NCBI GenBank assembly: GCA_964555935.1 | Contig: CAZKUN010000130.1 | Span: 1-25,238, forward strand | Reading direction: 5' to 3' | DNA length: 25,238 nt | Origin: CAZKUN01 sp964555935 | Lineage (GTDB): Bacteria; Armatimonadota; Zipacnadia; Zipacnadales; VGFC01 | In this document: piece by piece, positions 1 to 8,719 of the stretch | Position numbering within the stretch: the stretch's first letter is position 1 | Layout: every line of letters begins with the position of its first letter | Translations under genes and position numbers: made by a program | Notes under the pieces: generated by a model | What the model saw: the letters and a program-made list of their open reading frames with translations, nothing else | What the model was told of the DNA's origin: nothing | Database searches by the model: none

Positions 1-171
1 TACCGACTGGCCGCGCTGTTTCGCTTCGGCATGGACATGCGCTACGCGGAGATCGCCGAGGCCCTGGGGATCACGGAAGGCGCCGTCGAGGTCCGATTGG
101 TCCGAGCGCGACGGATGTTACGTGAGAAGCTCGCGGCCCAGTTGCAGAGCGCACCGGAAGGAGCTGTCTAG
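1..171 (+). CDS. RNA polymerase ECF-type sigma factor, C-terminal fragment (region 4)
   Basis: The 56 C-terminal residues of a protein that begins upstream of the window. They form the region-4 helix-turn-helix of sigma-70 family ECF factors: the segment MRYAEIAEALGITEGAVEVR, followed by an arginine-rich recognition helix (RLVRARRMLREKL). This domain binds the -35 element of target promoters. The stop codon TAG (169-171) abuts the ATG of the anti-sigma gene at 172, so the two are very likely translationally coupled, as is usual for ECF sigma/anti-sigma pairs. Region 2 is not in the window, so the ECF subgroup cannot be assigned. Confidence 0.85.
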   Translation, partial: YRLAALFRFGMDMRYAEIAEALGITEGAVEVRLVRARRMLREKLAAQLQSAPEGAV

Positions 172-1986
172 ATGGACTGCCGCACGTTCAGGGATAGACT
201 GACCGCCTACGTTGACGGGGAACTGACCGACGCCGAGGCGCGCGAGATGGATGAACACGCCGATGCCTGCGACGGTTGCGGCCAAGAGCGCGAGGCCGTC
301 AGGCATGAGACCGCCCTCCTCGAAGACGCCTACACGCACCACGAGGCGCCCGCGGACCTCCACCTGAACGTCATGCGCGCCATTGATGCCGCTGACGAGC
401 TGCCCGTCTCCACTCCCGAGCGACCGCGTTCCCGCTGGACTGCCGCCATCCCCGCCCTTGCCGCCGCCGCCGTGTTGGTGGCCTGCATTGGCGCGTGGGT
501 CGCGCTTGGTCCTAAGAGAGCCCAGCCGCCAATGACCGTCCAGTCCGATGGGACGCTATATTGGGCCAGCGATGTCGACGGCGCTCCGGAAATCCTCTAC
601 GAACGCGCCCAGTCGGCACCGGCCCGCGAGCGTCCGGCCGAAGCCAGACCAGGCCCGGGGGTCGTTCTCGTCAGCTACGATGGTCAGCCACTCCGCCAGA
701 GCGAGCCGACGTTCATGGTTGATGAGCTAGCCGACGCGGGAAGCGCCTCGCCCGATGGCGTCACGGCTATGAACGAGGTGCTTGGCCGGCCGCAGGCTCT
801 CAGCATCCAGGAACAGGGGTTTCTCAACACGCCGTCGCCAACGGCGCCAACGCCAGGCCATGGCGGCTCGGGCGCGATCATTCAGAACCAGCAACAGGCG
901 AGCAACTTCTGGGCCCCGCCCGCCGGGGCTCCGGGCGTATCGGTGGAGTCGACTGACGGACGCGTGATCCTCGACGTCGCGTACCGCGAGGAAGAGGGCG
1001 AGTTCACTACAATCTACACGGCCAATTTCAGCGCGGACTACGCCATCCGCGCGCCCGACGTGAACCGCGAGGGCGTCAGGATCGCCGTCACCTTCCCCTT
1101 CCCGACGAGTTGCACGACGGTCAGCAACTCCAAGCTCGTGGTTGAGGGCAAGGAAGACGATGAGCACACGTCCTACAGCATCGCCGGGATGCGCTGGGTC
1201 AACTGGTTCGAGCCAGGCGAGATCAAGACCATCACCATCGCCTACGAGGCGCGCGGCCAGGGCAACTACCGTTACATGCTCGACAAGAACCGCCTGACCA
1301 AGCGGTTCCAGCTTCTGATGCGCATCGATGGACTTGAGGCGGGGCGCCCTGTCCAGGTGCCAGGCGATGCGCTTCAGCCCACGGCTCCGACGGGCAAGTA
1401 CGCGAAAGAGTGGCAGTACGCCTGGAGCCACGACCGCCTGCTCACGACGAAGGACATCGTGGTCAACTTCCCGGCCAAGGAGTCGCCGTCGGCAACCGCC
1501 AACCGCGTGGCGACCACAGTGGGCATGTACCTGCCTGTCACGCGCTACGCGCCGCTGTTCCTGATACTGTTCCTCGGCGCGTTGTTGCTCGGGGGCGTGT
1601 GGAATCCGGCTGAGGCGTTCCGTCTTGAGGAACTCGTGTTCCTCGGCATTGCGTTCCTGCTGTTTTACCCGCTGTTCCTCTTCGGAGCGGCCTACATCGG
1701 CCGCGAGGGGGCGCTCTGGGGGGCGGTCGCGGCGGTGATCATAATGACGACCATCTACGTCGGCGCGATCCGCGGACGCAAACTGATCGGCCGGATCGTC
1801 CTGCTCGACATCGTCCTCCTCGGCTTGTTCACCCATGCCCTCTTCGACCGCGCGCTCATGGGCTTGCTTTTCACTGCCGGCGCGGTGGCCCTGCTGGGCT
1901 ACTTCATGTTCATCCACAGCCGCCGACCCAAGGCATCGCGGCGCCCGGCCGAGCGCCCTGTGCCCGCTCCTGGCAAGGAAGACTAG
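172..1986 (+). CDS. Zinc-finger anti-sigma factor fused to a large exported domain and a five-helix membrane domain
   Basis: A 604-residue membrane protein. Its N-terminus is a ZAS-type anti-sigma domain: C3, then H29-x3-C33-x2-C36, the zinc-binding motif that holds ECF sigma factors at the membrane. A transmembrane helix follows at about residues 90-112. Residues about 113-450 are soluble and probably exported; they include a Pro/Gly/Gln-rich stretch and then a beta-rich part. The C-terminus has about five hydrophobic helices (about 455-477, 486-508, 513-535, 538-560, 562-584). This is far longer than a usual 200-250-residue anti-sigma factor. The helix spacing and patterns such as LGIAFLLFYPLFLF recall the C-terminal membrane domain of CreD-like inner-membrane proteins; that is inference from memory. 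The gene starts immediately after the sigma factor stop, and its likely role is to sense an envelope signal and release the sigma factor. It converges on the M81 gene with 14 bp between the stops. Confidence 0.8.
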   Translation: MDCRTFRDRLTAYVDGELTDAEAREMDEHADACDGCGQEREAVRHETALLEDAYTHHEAPADLHLNVMRAIDAADELPVSTPERPRSRWTAAIPALAAAAVLVACIGAWVALGPKRAQPPMTVQSDGTLYWASDVDGAPEILYERAQSAPARERPAEARPGPGVVLVSYDGQPLRQSEPTFMVDELADAGSASPDGVTAMNEVLGRPQALSIQEQGFLNTPSPTAPTPGHGGSGAIIQNQQQASNFWAPPAGAPGVSVESTDGRVILDVAYREEEGEFTTIYTANFSADYAIRAPDVNREGVRIAVTFPFPTSCTTVSNSKLVVEGKEDDEHTSYSIAGMRWVNWFEPGEIKTITIAYEARGQGNYRYMLDKNRLTKRFQLLMRIDGLEAGRPVQVPGDALQPTAPTGKYAKEWQYAWSHDRLLTTKDIVVNFPAKESPSATANRVATTVGMYLPVTRYAPLFLILFLGALLLGGVWNPAEAFRLEELVFLGIAFLLFYPLFLFGAAYIGREGALWGAVAAVIIMTTIYVGAIRGRKLIGRIVLLDIVLLGLFTHALFDRALMGLLFTAGAVALLGYFMFIHSRRPKASRRPAERPVPAPGKED

Positions 1987-2000
1987 GCGCCCGACGACCA

Positions 2001-3383
2001 TTACATATCATCCAGCGGGAAGATCGGTCTGCGGATGCGTTCGTACGGCAGTTCGTGGAGGCGCAAGTCCGTGAAGCCTGGGGTCAGCGCCATTATCGAC
2101 CCACCGGCGATGGTCCGAAGATTGGGCGAGAGATACCCGCATTTGACGACCACCACCTGGTACTCCCGCGGATCCACTCCCATCGCTGCGTAGTGATCCA
2201 CATGGTCGATGGCGCAGCGCTGTTGAGTCAGCACGAGCGTCACGCCCTCCGCCTGGACCACCGCGTGCTCGCCCGGATCCACGCTCACGATCGTCCCCGC
2301 GACATCCACTGGACGCCCGTTCACTGCGTCTAGTTTTCCGCCAACGCTCACCGCGACAACTTCGCCGGCGGCGACTTCAGCGCACTTCGCCACCGCGGCG
2401 GGATCTGCGATGCCACCCACAAGAGCTTTCCGCGCGCCGCACTCAAGCAACGCCTCCAGCACCAACGCCGAGTCTCCCCCGCCTCCCGCGCCTGGGTTGT
2501 CGCCCGAGTCCGCGAGCATGACTGGCCGCTCGGCCGACGCCAGCGCCTGCGTGATCGCCGCGTCCAGTGGCAGTGCTTTCGTGTCCGGGGCGAACTCCCG
2601 GCGCCTCTCCCATATCTCATCCGAGAGCCGCTCAACCTCCCAGCGCGCGGGGTCGATGTCACCCTCCGCCACAACCAGTGGGCTCACCGACGCGTGGGGC
2701 GAATCCGTCCAAGCACACCCGATCGCGATCGACGCATCCATGATCCCAGGCCTCGCTTCGATCTGGCGCAGGCTGGCATACAAGCTCTTTGCCGGCTCGA
2801 CATCCGTCACCGCGTATTCGCCAGCCAGCAGCAGGGGCAGCTTCGCCATGCACGTCGTTGGTCTCAGCCCCTCGCTGATGCACCGTTTCAGATGAGTCAC
2901 TGCCCGATCCCGCGTCTCCGCGCCGTCAACGTGCGGGGCCGTTCGGTAGGCCGTCAGCACGTTCACCCATGTCGCCACTTGTGGGGAGATGTTCGCGTGG
3001 AGGTCCAGACTCGCCGCCATCGGCACGTCGCCAGTCACCTCGCGAATCGCTGCCACGAGGTCCGTCTCGCCGTCGCCAACTCCCTCAACTTCCATGGCCC
3101 CGTGCAAACTCAGGTAGACGCCATCGACCGATCCCGCTGCCGCCAGCCGCTCGATGAGTTCGGCCTTCAGCGCAGCGTAGGCGTCGCCGTCAACGGCTCC
3201 GTGGGGGGCAGCGTAAGCCACCAGTGTCGGGGCCCACTCAACGCTATCATCCGTCGGTCCGACGCGACTGTTCAGGATCCCATCGCCGCGTAGGATGTGG
3301 AAGTCGTCCAGACCCGTCCTCAGCGTTGAGAACGTGTTGCTCTCATGCCGAATGCCACAGATCGCGATCCTCGGCCTTGCCAT
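2001..3383 (-). CDS. M81 family metallopeptidase (MlrC / microcystinase-C-like)
   Basis: About 460 residues, the usual size for the MlrC/M81 family of zinc enzymes, first known for opening peptide fragments of microcystin but widespread in bacteria with other, mostly unknown substrates. Family hallmarks are an N-terminal GIRHESNTF, LSLHGAM (H94), DLHAN (D127, H129), YRTAPHVDGAET (H151), and a C-terminal DNPGAGGGGDS segment. No signal peptide is evident, so it is probably cytoplasmic. I chose the ATG at 3383 (MARPR...) because it overlaps the upstream gene's TGA as TGATG and is preceded by a GGTGGAG ribosome-binding sequence. An in-frame ATG at 3395 is also possible. It is the last gene of a four-gene minus-strand cluster with CBM9-like, DUF4091 and Gfo/Idh/MocA proteins, so its substrate may be a sugar-linked or amide compound released by those proteins (inference). 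Confidence 0.88.
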   Translation of the reverse strand: MARPRIAICGIRHESNTFSTLRTGLDDFHILRGDGILNSRVGPTDDSVEWAPTLVAYAAPHGAVDGDAYAALKAELIERLAAAGSVDGVYLSLHGAMEVEGVGDGETDLVAAIREVTGDVPMAASLDLHANISPQVATWVNVLTAYRTAPHVDGAETRDRAVTHLKRCISEGLRPTTCMAKLPLLLAGEYAVTDVEPAKSLYASLRQIEARPGIMDASIAIGCAWTDSPHASVSPLVVAEGDIDPARWEVERLSDEIWERRREFAPDTKALPLDAAITQALASAERPVMLADSGDNPGAGGGGDSALVLEALLECGARKALVGGIADPAAVAKCAEVAAGEVVAVSVGGKLDAVNGRPVDVAGTIVSVDPGEHAVVQAEGVTLVLTQQRCAIDHVDHYAAMGVDPREYQVVVVKCGYLSPNLRTIAGGSIMALTPGFTDLRLHELPYERIRRPIFPLDDM

Positions 3384-4408
3384 CACTCCACCCATACCAA
3401 CGAATCCTGCCGAATGCAGACGCGCCGACCATCGACGTCCGCGCTCAGCACGTAACCCTCGTCGGTCAATCTGAGATCGACATCGGCGTCCACGCCAAGC
3501 TCATCCAGGCTCTCCGCCCATCGTCCGTGCCTCCCACGGTAATCCCGCTGCGCATAGTAGATCCGGTGGAGCATGAGCCGCGCTCTCTCGGTGGGATCGC
3601 GTCGGAATTCACCAGTGCCCGGGTCGGATGTTGAGAACTGCACGTACCCCCACGTCTCTGGACGGTGCATGTCGATGACGCCCTGGGGCGACCAGATCCA
3701 GTTGTGCTCGGGTCTGCCCTCGATCTTCCGGTAGGCGCCGTCGGCGATCTCGATATCCCACTCGACGCGCGAGAACCCGACCCGCCACTGGTCGCCATGG
3801 CGGGGCGGCGCGGGGCATTTGGCGAATTCGCCCAGCGCCTCCCACGGGAAGGCAAACTCCACCGACCAATACGTGTCCTGATCGCTCGGATCGTTGATCG
3901 TGCCCTCCACGTATGTCGCCAGCTGCAGCCCGGGAATCTCCCACTCGTTCAGGGCGGGGCCGTCGTCCTTGTAGGGCTTAACAAGGCGCAGATCCCACTC
4001 CGTCCCGAACGCGTTCACCTCGATCTCGTAGTAGTTGTGGTTGTCGCTGTCGGGGTCGATGAAGACCTCGAAATCCGGATCTTGGAAGATCACCGAATCG
4101 TGCTCGATAAGCGTCGCCCATACATGCGGCTCTCGCAGCAGCGCGCTGATGTAGAGGTAGTCATCATCCCACAGCATCTTCGCTCGCGTCTCGTGCGTTG
4201 GCTTGGGTCGGACGTCGCCCTCAATGTCGACGAACGCCTCCGTCCACGGTGCCTGCAGCCACGCGGGATCGTTGAGCCGGCCATCAATTTCCGGAGGTGT
4301 CTCGGCCCGGTAACAGACGTAACCGCGCGGGGTCGGCCATTCCGCCGGTGGCTGAACGCCCACTGCGCTATGCGCCGTCAGCAACACGCCGATGACTGGT
4401 GAGATCAC
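3383..4408 (-). CDS. Secreted carbohydrate-binding family 9-like (CBM9-like) protein
   Basis: About 341 residues. A short hydrophobic N-terminus (ISPVIGVLLTAHSAVG) suggests a signal peptide. Residues about 30-235 match the CBM9-like beta-sandwich found next to polysaccharide-degrading enzymes: PPEIDGRLNDPAW near the start, then LWDDDYLYISALLREPHVW, DPDFEVFIDPDSDNHNYYEIEVNAFG, and WSVEFAFPWEAL. The last 80 or so residues are a less conserved tail. The start is a GTG whose bases overlap the upstream DUF4091 stop (GTGA), with GGGAG six bases ahead. The stop overlaps the M81 start, so all three genes are translationally coupled. A binding or presentation role for glycans outside the inner membrane is likely; no enzymatic activity can be claimed. 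Confidence 0.8.
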   Translation of the reverse strand: MISPVIGVLLTAHSAVGVQPPAEWPTPRGYVCYRAETPPEIDGRLNDPAWLQAPWTEAFVDIEGDVRPKPTHETRAKMLWDDDYLYISALLREPHVWATLIEHDSVIFQDPDFEVFIDPDSDNHNYYEIEVNAFGTEWDLRLVKPYKDDGPALNEWEIPGLQLATYVEGTINDPSDQDTYWSVEFAFPWEALGEFAKCPAPPRHGDQWRVGFSRVEWDIEIADGAYRKIEGRPEHNWIWSPQGVIDMHRPETWGYVQFSTSDPGTGEFRRDPTERARLMLHRIYYAQRDYRGRHGRWAESLDELGVDADVDLRLTDEGYVLSADVDGRRVCIRQDSLVWVE

Positions 4409-6084
4409 CTGCTGCTCCCACTCAAGGCCGTTAAGAGCGCGCGCTTCGCCTCCCGGTAGACGCTCACGTCCTTCTCGTAGGCATCGAAGGCCCGGAACAC
4501 CATCGAGATGATCTCCTCAGCCCGATCCGGGCGCTCCGCCTTCAGTCTGGCGAGCAACTCCGCGTCCTCCAGGCCGATCCGATGCGCCTCAAATCGCAGT
4601 CCCGACCACGCGCCGCTAGTGCCTGGGAAGACCACGTGCGTGTCACCGGCCGGGAGGAAGTTGCTGCCGCCGGGCTCCGCCGGGTGAGGCACGACGCTCT
4701 TCTCGAACGGGTCATGCCCCTCGGCGCCGTGGCCGTAGTGGTTCAGGCCCCAGTGCAGGAAGCCCGCGAGGTCGTACTTCACCAGCGACCAACCCACGTA
4801 GACCGGTCGCAGTCGCTCTTGATCCAGCAACCGGTTGATCCACGGCCCGCCCGGCGCGAGGCACGTGTAGACCCACACGCGGTCGCCCTCGCCCTTGCGT
4901 TCGTCGAAGAAGCTTTGCAGCCGTTGATACTCCTGCACCTGCGGGCACCACTCGTCGACAGCGCCCACCAGCGTCGTTGACATCGTCGCTTCGAAGATCC
5001 GGACGCCCGGCATGAGTTCCCGCAGGTGCTCGGCCACCTGCTTGTAGCTCCCAGCGTTGGCGTCGGTCGGCTCATCGGTGATGTGCTGAAGATACGTCAC
5101 GCCGTCGGGCACATCCAGCCCGTCCAGCGCCTCCCGGACCGCGCCGATCAGCGCCGCGAGTTCGGCGCGGCCCTGCTCGCTGGTTGCATCCGTGCCCGTC
5201 AAGACCAGATCGAGCCGTCCGGAGCCCCAATCGCCCTTGTGTCGCCCCGCGACATGACCACCCTCGATGACGAAGAAGCCTCGGTCTAGGAACACCTGGA
5301 CGTAGCGCGCGAGCCGCTCTTGGTCGAGCACCGGCTGCCGCTGGTCGTTCAGGCTCACGAAGTCCGACCACACGATCCAGAACGCGTTCTGCCGTGCCCG
5401 CGCCATCACGTCCGCGTAGCTCTCGAGCACCGGCCAGAAATCCTCGCTCCAGACCTCCACATCATGGCGCGCGGCCATCTCGTTCGCGCTGAACCAATTC
5501 GTGAAGCCAGGGCTGTCGGGACTGACCGGTGGCACGGTTGCCTGGTGCACGCGCGCGTTCCATGCCAGGTCGGTTTCGAACGCACCGGAGCTGATCTCCA
5601 CGCGGTAGGCGCGTTTGCCAGGCTTGACATCGTCGCCATGCGAGACCTCGATCCGCAGTGCGAGCGTCCCGTTCTCATCCGCGGTGGTCGTGGCGCCGAT
5701 CGGCTCCATCGCCTCGTACACGCGGAACGGCGCGTCGCGGATCACGTACGGATTCTCTCCGCCGCTGATCTCCGTCCGCGCGCCCCTCCCCGTGTTCTGC
5801 TCGACTGGCACGTCGATCAGGCGAAACGCCGACGCGCGCTTGACGCGCCTACCGTCTCGCGCGAGCCGCCACTCGACCTCCGCGTCTGGCTCCAGCCCGG
5901 TGACCAGCACGTGCACGCCGACGGGCACGCCTCGCGCCGCATCCATCTCGATCACTTGCGCGCCGGACGCAGTGTCTGTGTCCGGGTATAGCTCAGTCAG
6001 CTCGTCAAACAGCGCCGCGGTCTGGGCCATCGCGTTCGCCCCGCTTCCGATAGTCACTATCAACCCGATCCATACTGTCCTCAT
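4405..6084 (-). CDS. Secreted DUF4091 domain protein (glycoside-hydrolase-like)
   Basis: About 559 residues. The start at 6084 (MRTVWIGLIVTIGSG...AMAQ) gives a clean signal peptide with an AMA-Q-type cleavage site and a GGTGAG sequence just upstream; a TTG further upstream at 6102 is less convincing. After an N-terminal beta-rich part (about 20-190), the protein becomes a TIM-barrel-like domain with repeated Trp/Asp segments (FWPVLESYADVMARARQNAFW, then LQHITDEPTD at about residue 335). The C-terminal half carries the DUF4091 signature: WVYTCLAPGGPW...NRLLD, then YVGWSLVKYDLAGFLHWGLNHYG. DUF4091 proteins are glycoside-hydrolase-like, and the Glu in the DEP motif is a candidate catalytic acid. 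Substrate is unknown. It is the second gene of the minus-strand cluster and shares its stop with the CBM9-like start. Confidence 0.85.
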   Translation of the reverse strand: MRTVWIGLIVTIGSGANAMAQTAALFDELTELYPDTDTASGAQVIEMDAARGVPVGVHVLVTGLEPDAEVEWRLARDGRRVKRASAFRLIDVPVEQNTGRGARTEISGGENPYVIRDAPFRVYEAMEPIGATTTADENGTLALRIEVSHGDDVKPGKRAYRVEISSGAFETDLAWNARVHQATVPPVSPDSPGFTNWFSANEMAARHDVEVWSEDFWPVLESYADVMARARQNAFWIVWSDFVSLNDQRQPVLDQERLARYVQVFLDRGFFVIEGGHVAGRHKGDWGSGRLDLVLTGTDATSEQGRAELAALIGAVREALDGLDVPDGVTYLQHITDEPTDANAGSYKQVAEHLRELMPGVRIFEATMSTTLVGAVDEWCPQVQEYQRLQSFFDERKGEGDRVWVYTCLAPGGPWINRLLDQERLRPVYVGWSLVKYDLAGFLHWGLNHYGHGAEGHDPFEKSVVPHPAEPGGSNFLPAGDTHVVFPGTSGAWSGLRFEAHRIGLEDAELLARLKAERPDRAEEIISMVFRAFDAYEKDVSVYREAKRALLTALSGSSR

Positions 6085-6102
6085 GCGCTCACCATTCACC
6101 AA

Positions 6103-6133
6103 AGCGGCGCCGGGAAACTCCCCCAGCGCCGCT
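6103..6133 (-). other. Strong intergenic hairpin between oxidoreductase and DUF4091 genes
   Basis: AGCGGCGC (6103-6110) and GCGCCGCT (6126-6133) are perfect inverted repeats. An inner GGG/CCC pair lies in the 15-base loop. On the minus strand the stem sits downstream of the oxidoreductase stop and 18 bases before the DUF4091 ATG, and is followed by only TTT. It could be a weak or partial terminator that lowers downstream expression, or an RNA-processing stem. Confidence 0.5.
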
Positions 6134-6159
6134 CGTTGATCGCTCTGGTAGTGCTGCCC

Positions 6160-7208
6160 TTACTCGATGTCCACTGGCAATCCCGTCTTCACCGACTCCT
6201 CTATCGCGCAGATGACCTTCGTCGCCGCGAGCCCATCGGCTCCGCCGACGATCGGTTCTTTGTCGTCGATCACGCAGTCGACGAAGTGCCGGATCGATTC
6301 CACCGTGAAGCCGACGACCGTGCCGTGCACCATCGGGTTGCCGATCACGTCGGGGTAGCTCGCGCCCTCGGATGCGGAGTACTTCTGGAGCATCCGGTTG
6401 CCGCTGAGGTCCGCCATCACGTGGCCCTTGTCGCCGACCAACTCGACCTTGAACTCGAACACGGTCGGGTAGTGGTCCGAGAGGATCCAGCAGTTCTCGA
6501 CATGCGCCACCGCGCCGCCGGCGAACTCGAGGATCGTGAGGAAGAAATCGGGCGTGTCGACTCCCATGCCCTTCAGCACGCGGCTGCGCGCGACGGAATA
6601 GACCCGCACGATCTCGTCATCGAACAGGTATCGCAGCAGATCCACCGAGTGGCTCCCGATGAACCACGCGACGGTTGAGNNNNNNNNNNGATGAATGCGA
6701 CCCGTACTTCTGGCTCGACCTCCTCCGTGGGCACGAAGATCGTGTCATTCAGGCGCAGGCTCGCCATCTGCAGCTCGCCCAGTTCCCCCGCCTCGATCGC
6801 CAGCTTGGTCTGCGTAAACGGCGTGTTGAACCGATTATGGAAGTCGACCATCAGCTTCACGCCGGCCTTCTCGACGGCGGCGTTGATCGCTTCGCACTCC
6901 TCGACGGTGGTCGCCATCGGCTTCTCGAGCAGGATGTGCTTGCCCGCCTCGGCCGCCGCCGTCGCGATCTCTCGGTGCAGGTGATCGGGCGTGACAATCG
7001 CGACCATGCTGATGTCATCCCGCGCCAGCAGTTCCTTGTAGTCGGTCGTGTAGCTCTCCGCGCCGAATTCCTCGGCCCGAGCCTTCACCAGGTCTTCGTT
7101 GATATCGCAGATGCACGCCAGCCGCACGCGCGGATCGGTCGAGTACAGCTTCAGGTGCGTCTCGCCCCATGTTCCGGTGCCGATGAGTCCCACGCCTAGC
7201 TTGTCCAT
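6160..7208 (-). CDS. Gfo/Idh/MocA family NAD(P)-dependent oxidoreductase, interrupted by an assembly gap
   Basis: About 346 residues once the gap is bridged. The N-terminal Rossmann fold carries GTGTWG (residues 10-15) for NAD(P) binding and the family's EKP motif (E95-K96-P97), whose lysine is catalytic. After the N-run the second domain continues in another frame with STVAWFIGSHSVDLLRYLF, typical of the family's C-terminal beta-sheet domain. It then runs to LPVDIE at 6160. The ten Ns at 6680-6689 break the frame: the flanks need 2 mod 3 real bases, or a one-base overlap. The start ATG at 7208 is preceded by GGAGGG at four-base spacing. Members oxidise or isomerise sugars, inositols and similar polyols. 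As the first gene of the cluster with DUF4091 and CBM9-like proteins, it probably processes a released sugar (inference). Confidence 0.9.
6680..6689. other. Ten-N assembly gap inside the oxidoreductase gene
   Basis: A run of exactly ten N bases, a conventional placeholder. It separates two halves of one Gfo/Idh/MocA gene and, taken at face value, puts them in different frames. Confidence 0.98.
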
Positions 7209-7307
7209 GTCGCCCTCCGGGTACGCGCATGATGGGCCGCAACTCAGCGGCTCCGGCGAGGCTCTTTCTCGCTCCCGCGCGTCTGTCCCTTCGAGGTAGG
7301 CAACAGC

Positions 7308-7511
7308 ATGGGCGACGTTCGTCGACGGCCCCGCGTCATCACCGTTCGCAACTGCGCCATATTGGGCGTCTCGCTAGCGTGGTTCTCTCGGTTCACAACG
7401 CGCCTGCCCATCCTCGCACGGGGCGCAGTCGTGGTCTGCGCAACGGCCCACGCAGGGCTCACTCTCGCCACGGCGGCGTACCACGCGCACTTCGCGGCGC
7501 TTATCACCTAG
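7308..7511 (+). CDS. Possible small hydrophobic protein, 67 residues
   Basis: The only candidate gene in the 295-bp interval between the oxidoreductase and the secreted protein at 7504. The ATG has GAGGTAGG with seven-base spacing, a good ribosome-binding site. The product starts with a basic stretch (RRRPRVITVR) and is hydrophobic across its C-terminal half (LPILARGAVVVCATAHAGL), so it could span the membrane. Its last 8 bp overlap the end of the opposite-strand gene. I recognise no family, and an overlapping minus-strand open frame (7244-7507) shows that long frames arise here by chance. Treat as tentative. Confidence 0.25.
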   Translation: MGDVRRRPRVITVRNCAILGVSLAWFSRFTTRLPILARGAVVVCATAHAGLTLATAAYHAHFAALIT

Positions 7512-8595
7512 CACCCCACTGCGGGTCTGGTAGTCTCGCCAAACGGGGCTCGAACCTCCGCTCGCTCCCAGTGAAGACAACGGTATACTCGATCGTCCGG
7601 CCCTTCCCGCGATGCCATGTCGTCTCGCACGCGATCCCCTGCGCCGTCACGTTGACAAGTCTCGCCTTGCCGCAACCGACGCCGGCGACGGCTGCGGTCG
7701 CCTCGCGGATCTGCTTGTCGTCCACCGTCGCGGCTACATCATCCGCAAGCCACTTGCGGATCGCATCCGGTTCCGAGTCGGGCCAGGCGGCGTTGAAGTC
7801 GTCAACCAAGTCCAGCGCCTTCCCGGCCAACGCGGCGACGTCGACATGGCTCGCCACCCACCGATCTCCCTCGCGCGCCACATGCAGCCCCGTGCCACTG
7901 GCGATGGTCAGCACCTGAAGCCTCGGCGTCGCTCCCCGGATGGGCACGTACGCGAACCGACCGTCTGGGAACACGTGCCCGTCCACCGCCCGAACAGAGC
8001 GGGCCCGCTCTATGGCGACTTCGCTCCATGCCGTTGGACGCAAGAACAGAATCCGCTTGAGGAACTGCCCGTCCGGCTCCGTGGCCTGCAGGATACCTGG
8101 AGCCATCTCATATAGAGCGTCCCAATCGTCGTCCCGCGCCAATTGCAGCCATTGCTCCGCCACTGCGAGCACTTCGCGCTCCAAGAGCGTTAGACCGACT
8201 GTCACGGTATCGGGCCCCCCACGTCCAATGCTGGAGATCCGCCAGTTGCCATCCTCTCGAACGAACAGCAGGCGGGTGGGCGCGAGATCCGTCCCCCCGG
8301 AATCTGTCTCCCACTCAGCCGAGACCGACGCCCGCGCTGCCGCATCCACGCGCGCCCGCGGGTTGATCAGCTGACGGGGCGTCGCGCGACTGAACGTTAC
8401 GATGAAGACCTCCCGAGCCACTCCTTCCTGGATCTCCGTCGACATCACTTCGTACAGTTTCCCCGCGCCCTCCGCGTCTCCACACGCAGAGCCCCACAGC
8501 CTCGTCAGGCGCAGCAACTCCGCCTCGTCGCCGAAGGCCGCGGGCGCCATCACGACCAGAACCATCCCTGCTAACATCAACTGTCGCGCTTGCAT
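7504..8595 (-). CDS. Secreted protein of unknown function
   Basis: About 363 residues. The ATG at 8595 is chosen because GGAGG lies seven bases upstream; an earlier TTG at 8601 would sit right on that site. The first 22 or so residues (MQARQLMLAGMVLVVMAPAAFG) are a signal peptide ending in an AFG-D cleavage site. The mature protein shows two or three segments of the kind seen in NTF2/SnoaL-like folds, an alpha-helical start followed by beta strands: LTRLWGSACGDAEGAGKLYE, then VLAVAEQWLQLARDDDWDALY, then LVDDFNAAWPDSEPDAIRKW, each followed by strand-rich sequence. That repeat reading is inference. It stands alone between an apparently empty interval and a divergent regulatory region. Confidence 0.75.
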   Translation of the reverse strand: MQARQLMLAGMVLVVMAPAAFGDEAELLRLTRLWGSACGDAEGAGKLYEVMSTEIQEGVAREVFIVTFSRATPRQLINPRARVDAAARASVSAEWETDSGGTDLAPTRLLFVREDGNWRISSIGRGGPDTVTVGLTLLEREVLAVAEQWLQLARDDDWDALYEMAPGILQATEPDGQFLKRILFLRPTAWSEVAIERARSVRAVDGHVFPDGRFAYVPIRGATPRLQVLTIASGTGLHVAREGDRWVASHVDVAALAGKALDLVDDFNAAWPDSEPDAIRKWLADDVAATVDDKQIREATAAVAGVGCGKARLVNVTAQGIACETTWHRGKGRTIEYTVVFTGSERRFEPRLARLPDPQWGAR

Positions 8596-8719
8596 TGCCA
8601 ACCCTCCCTATACTCGACAACTCCTATCTCGGTAGACGCGCGAAGCCTCACAACACCTCGGCGCAACTATCCCCCGTCCCCGCCGTATACCTCCCCAATA
8701 ACCGCCCTCAGACCCTCGG

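Noticed and set aside
727..2001. A 424-codon open frame on the minus strand opposite the anti-sigma gene
   Set aside because: It is very rich in Arg, Glu and His with no recognisable domain, and lies fully antisense to a gene with a clear zinc finger and membrane helices. It is a high-GC shadow frame.
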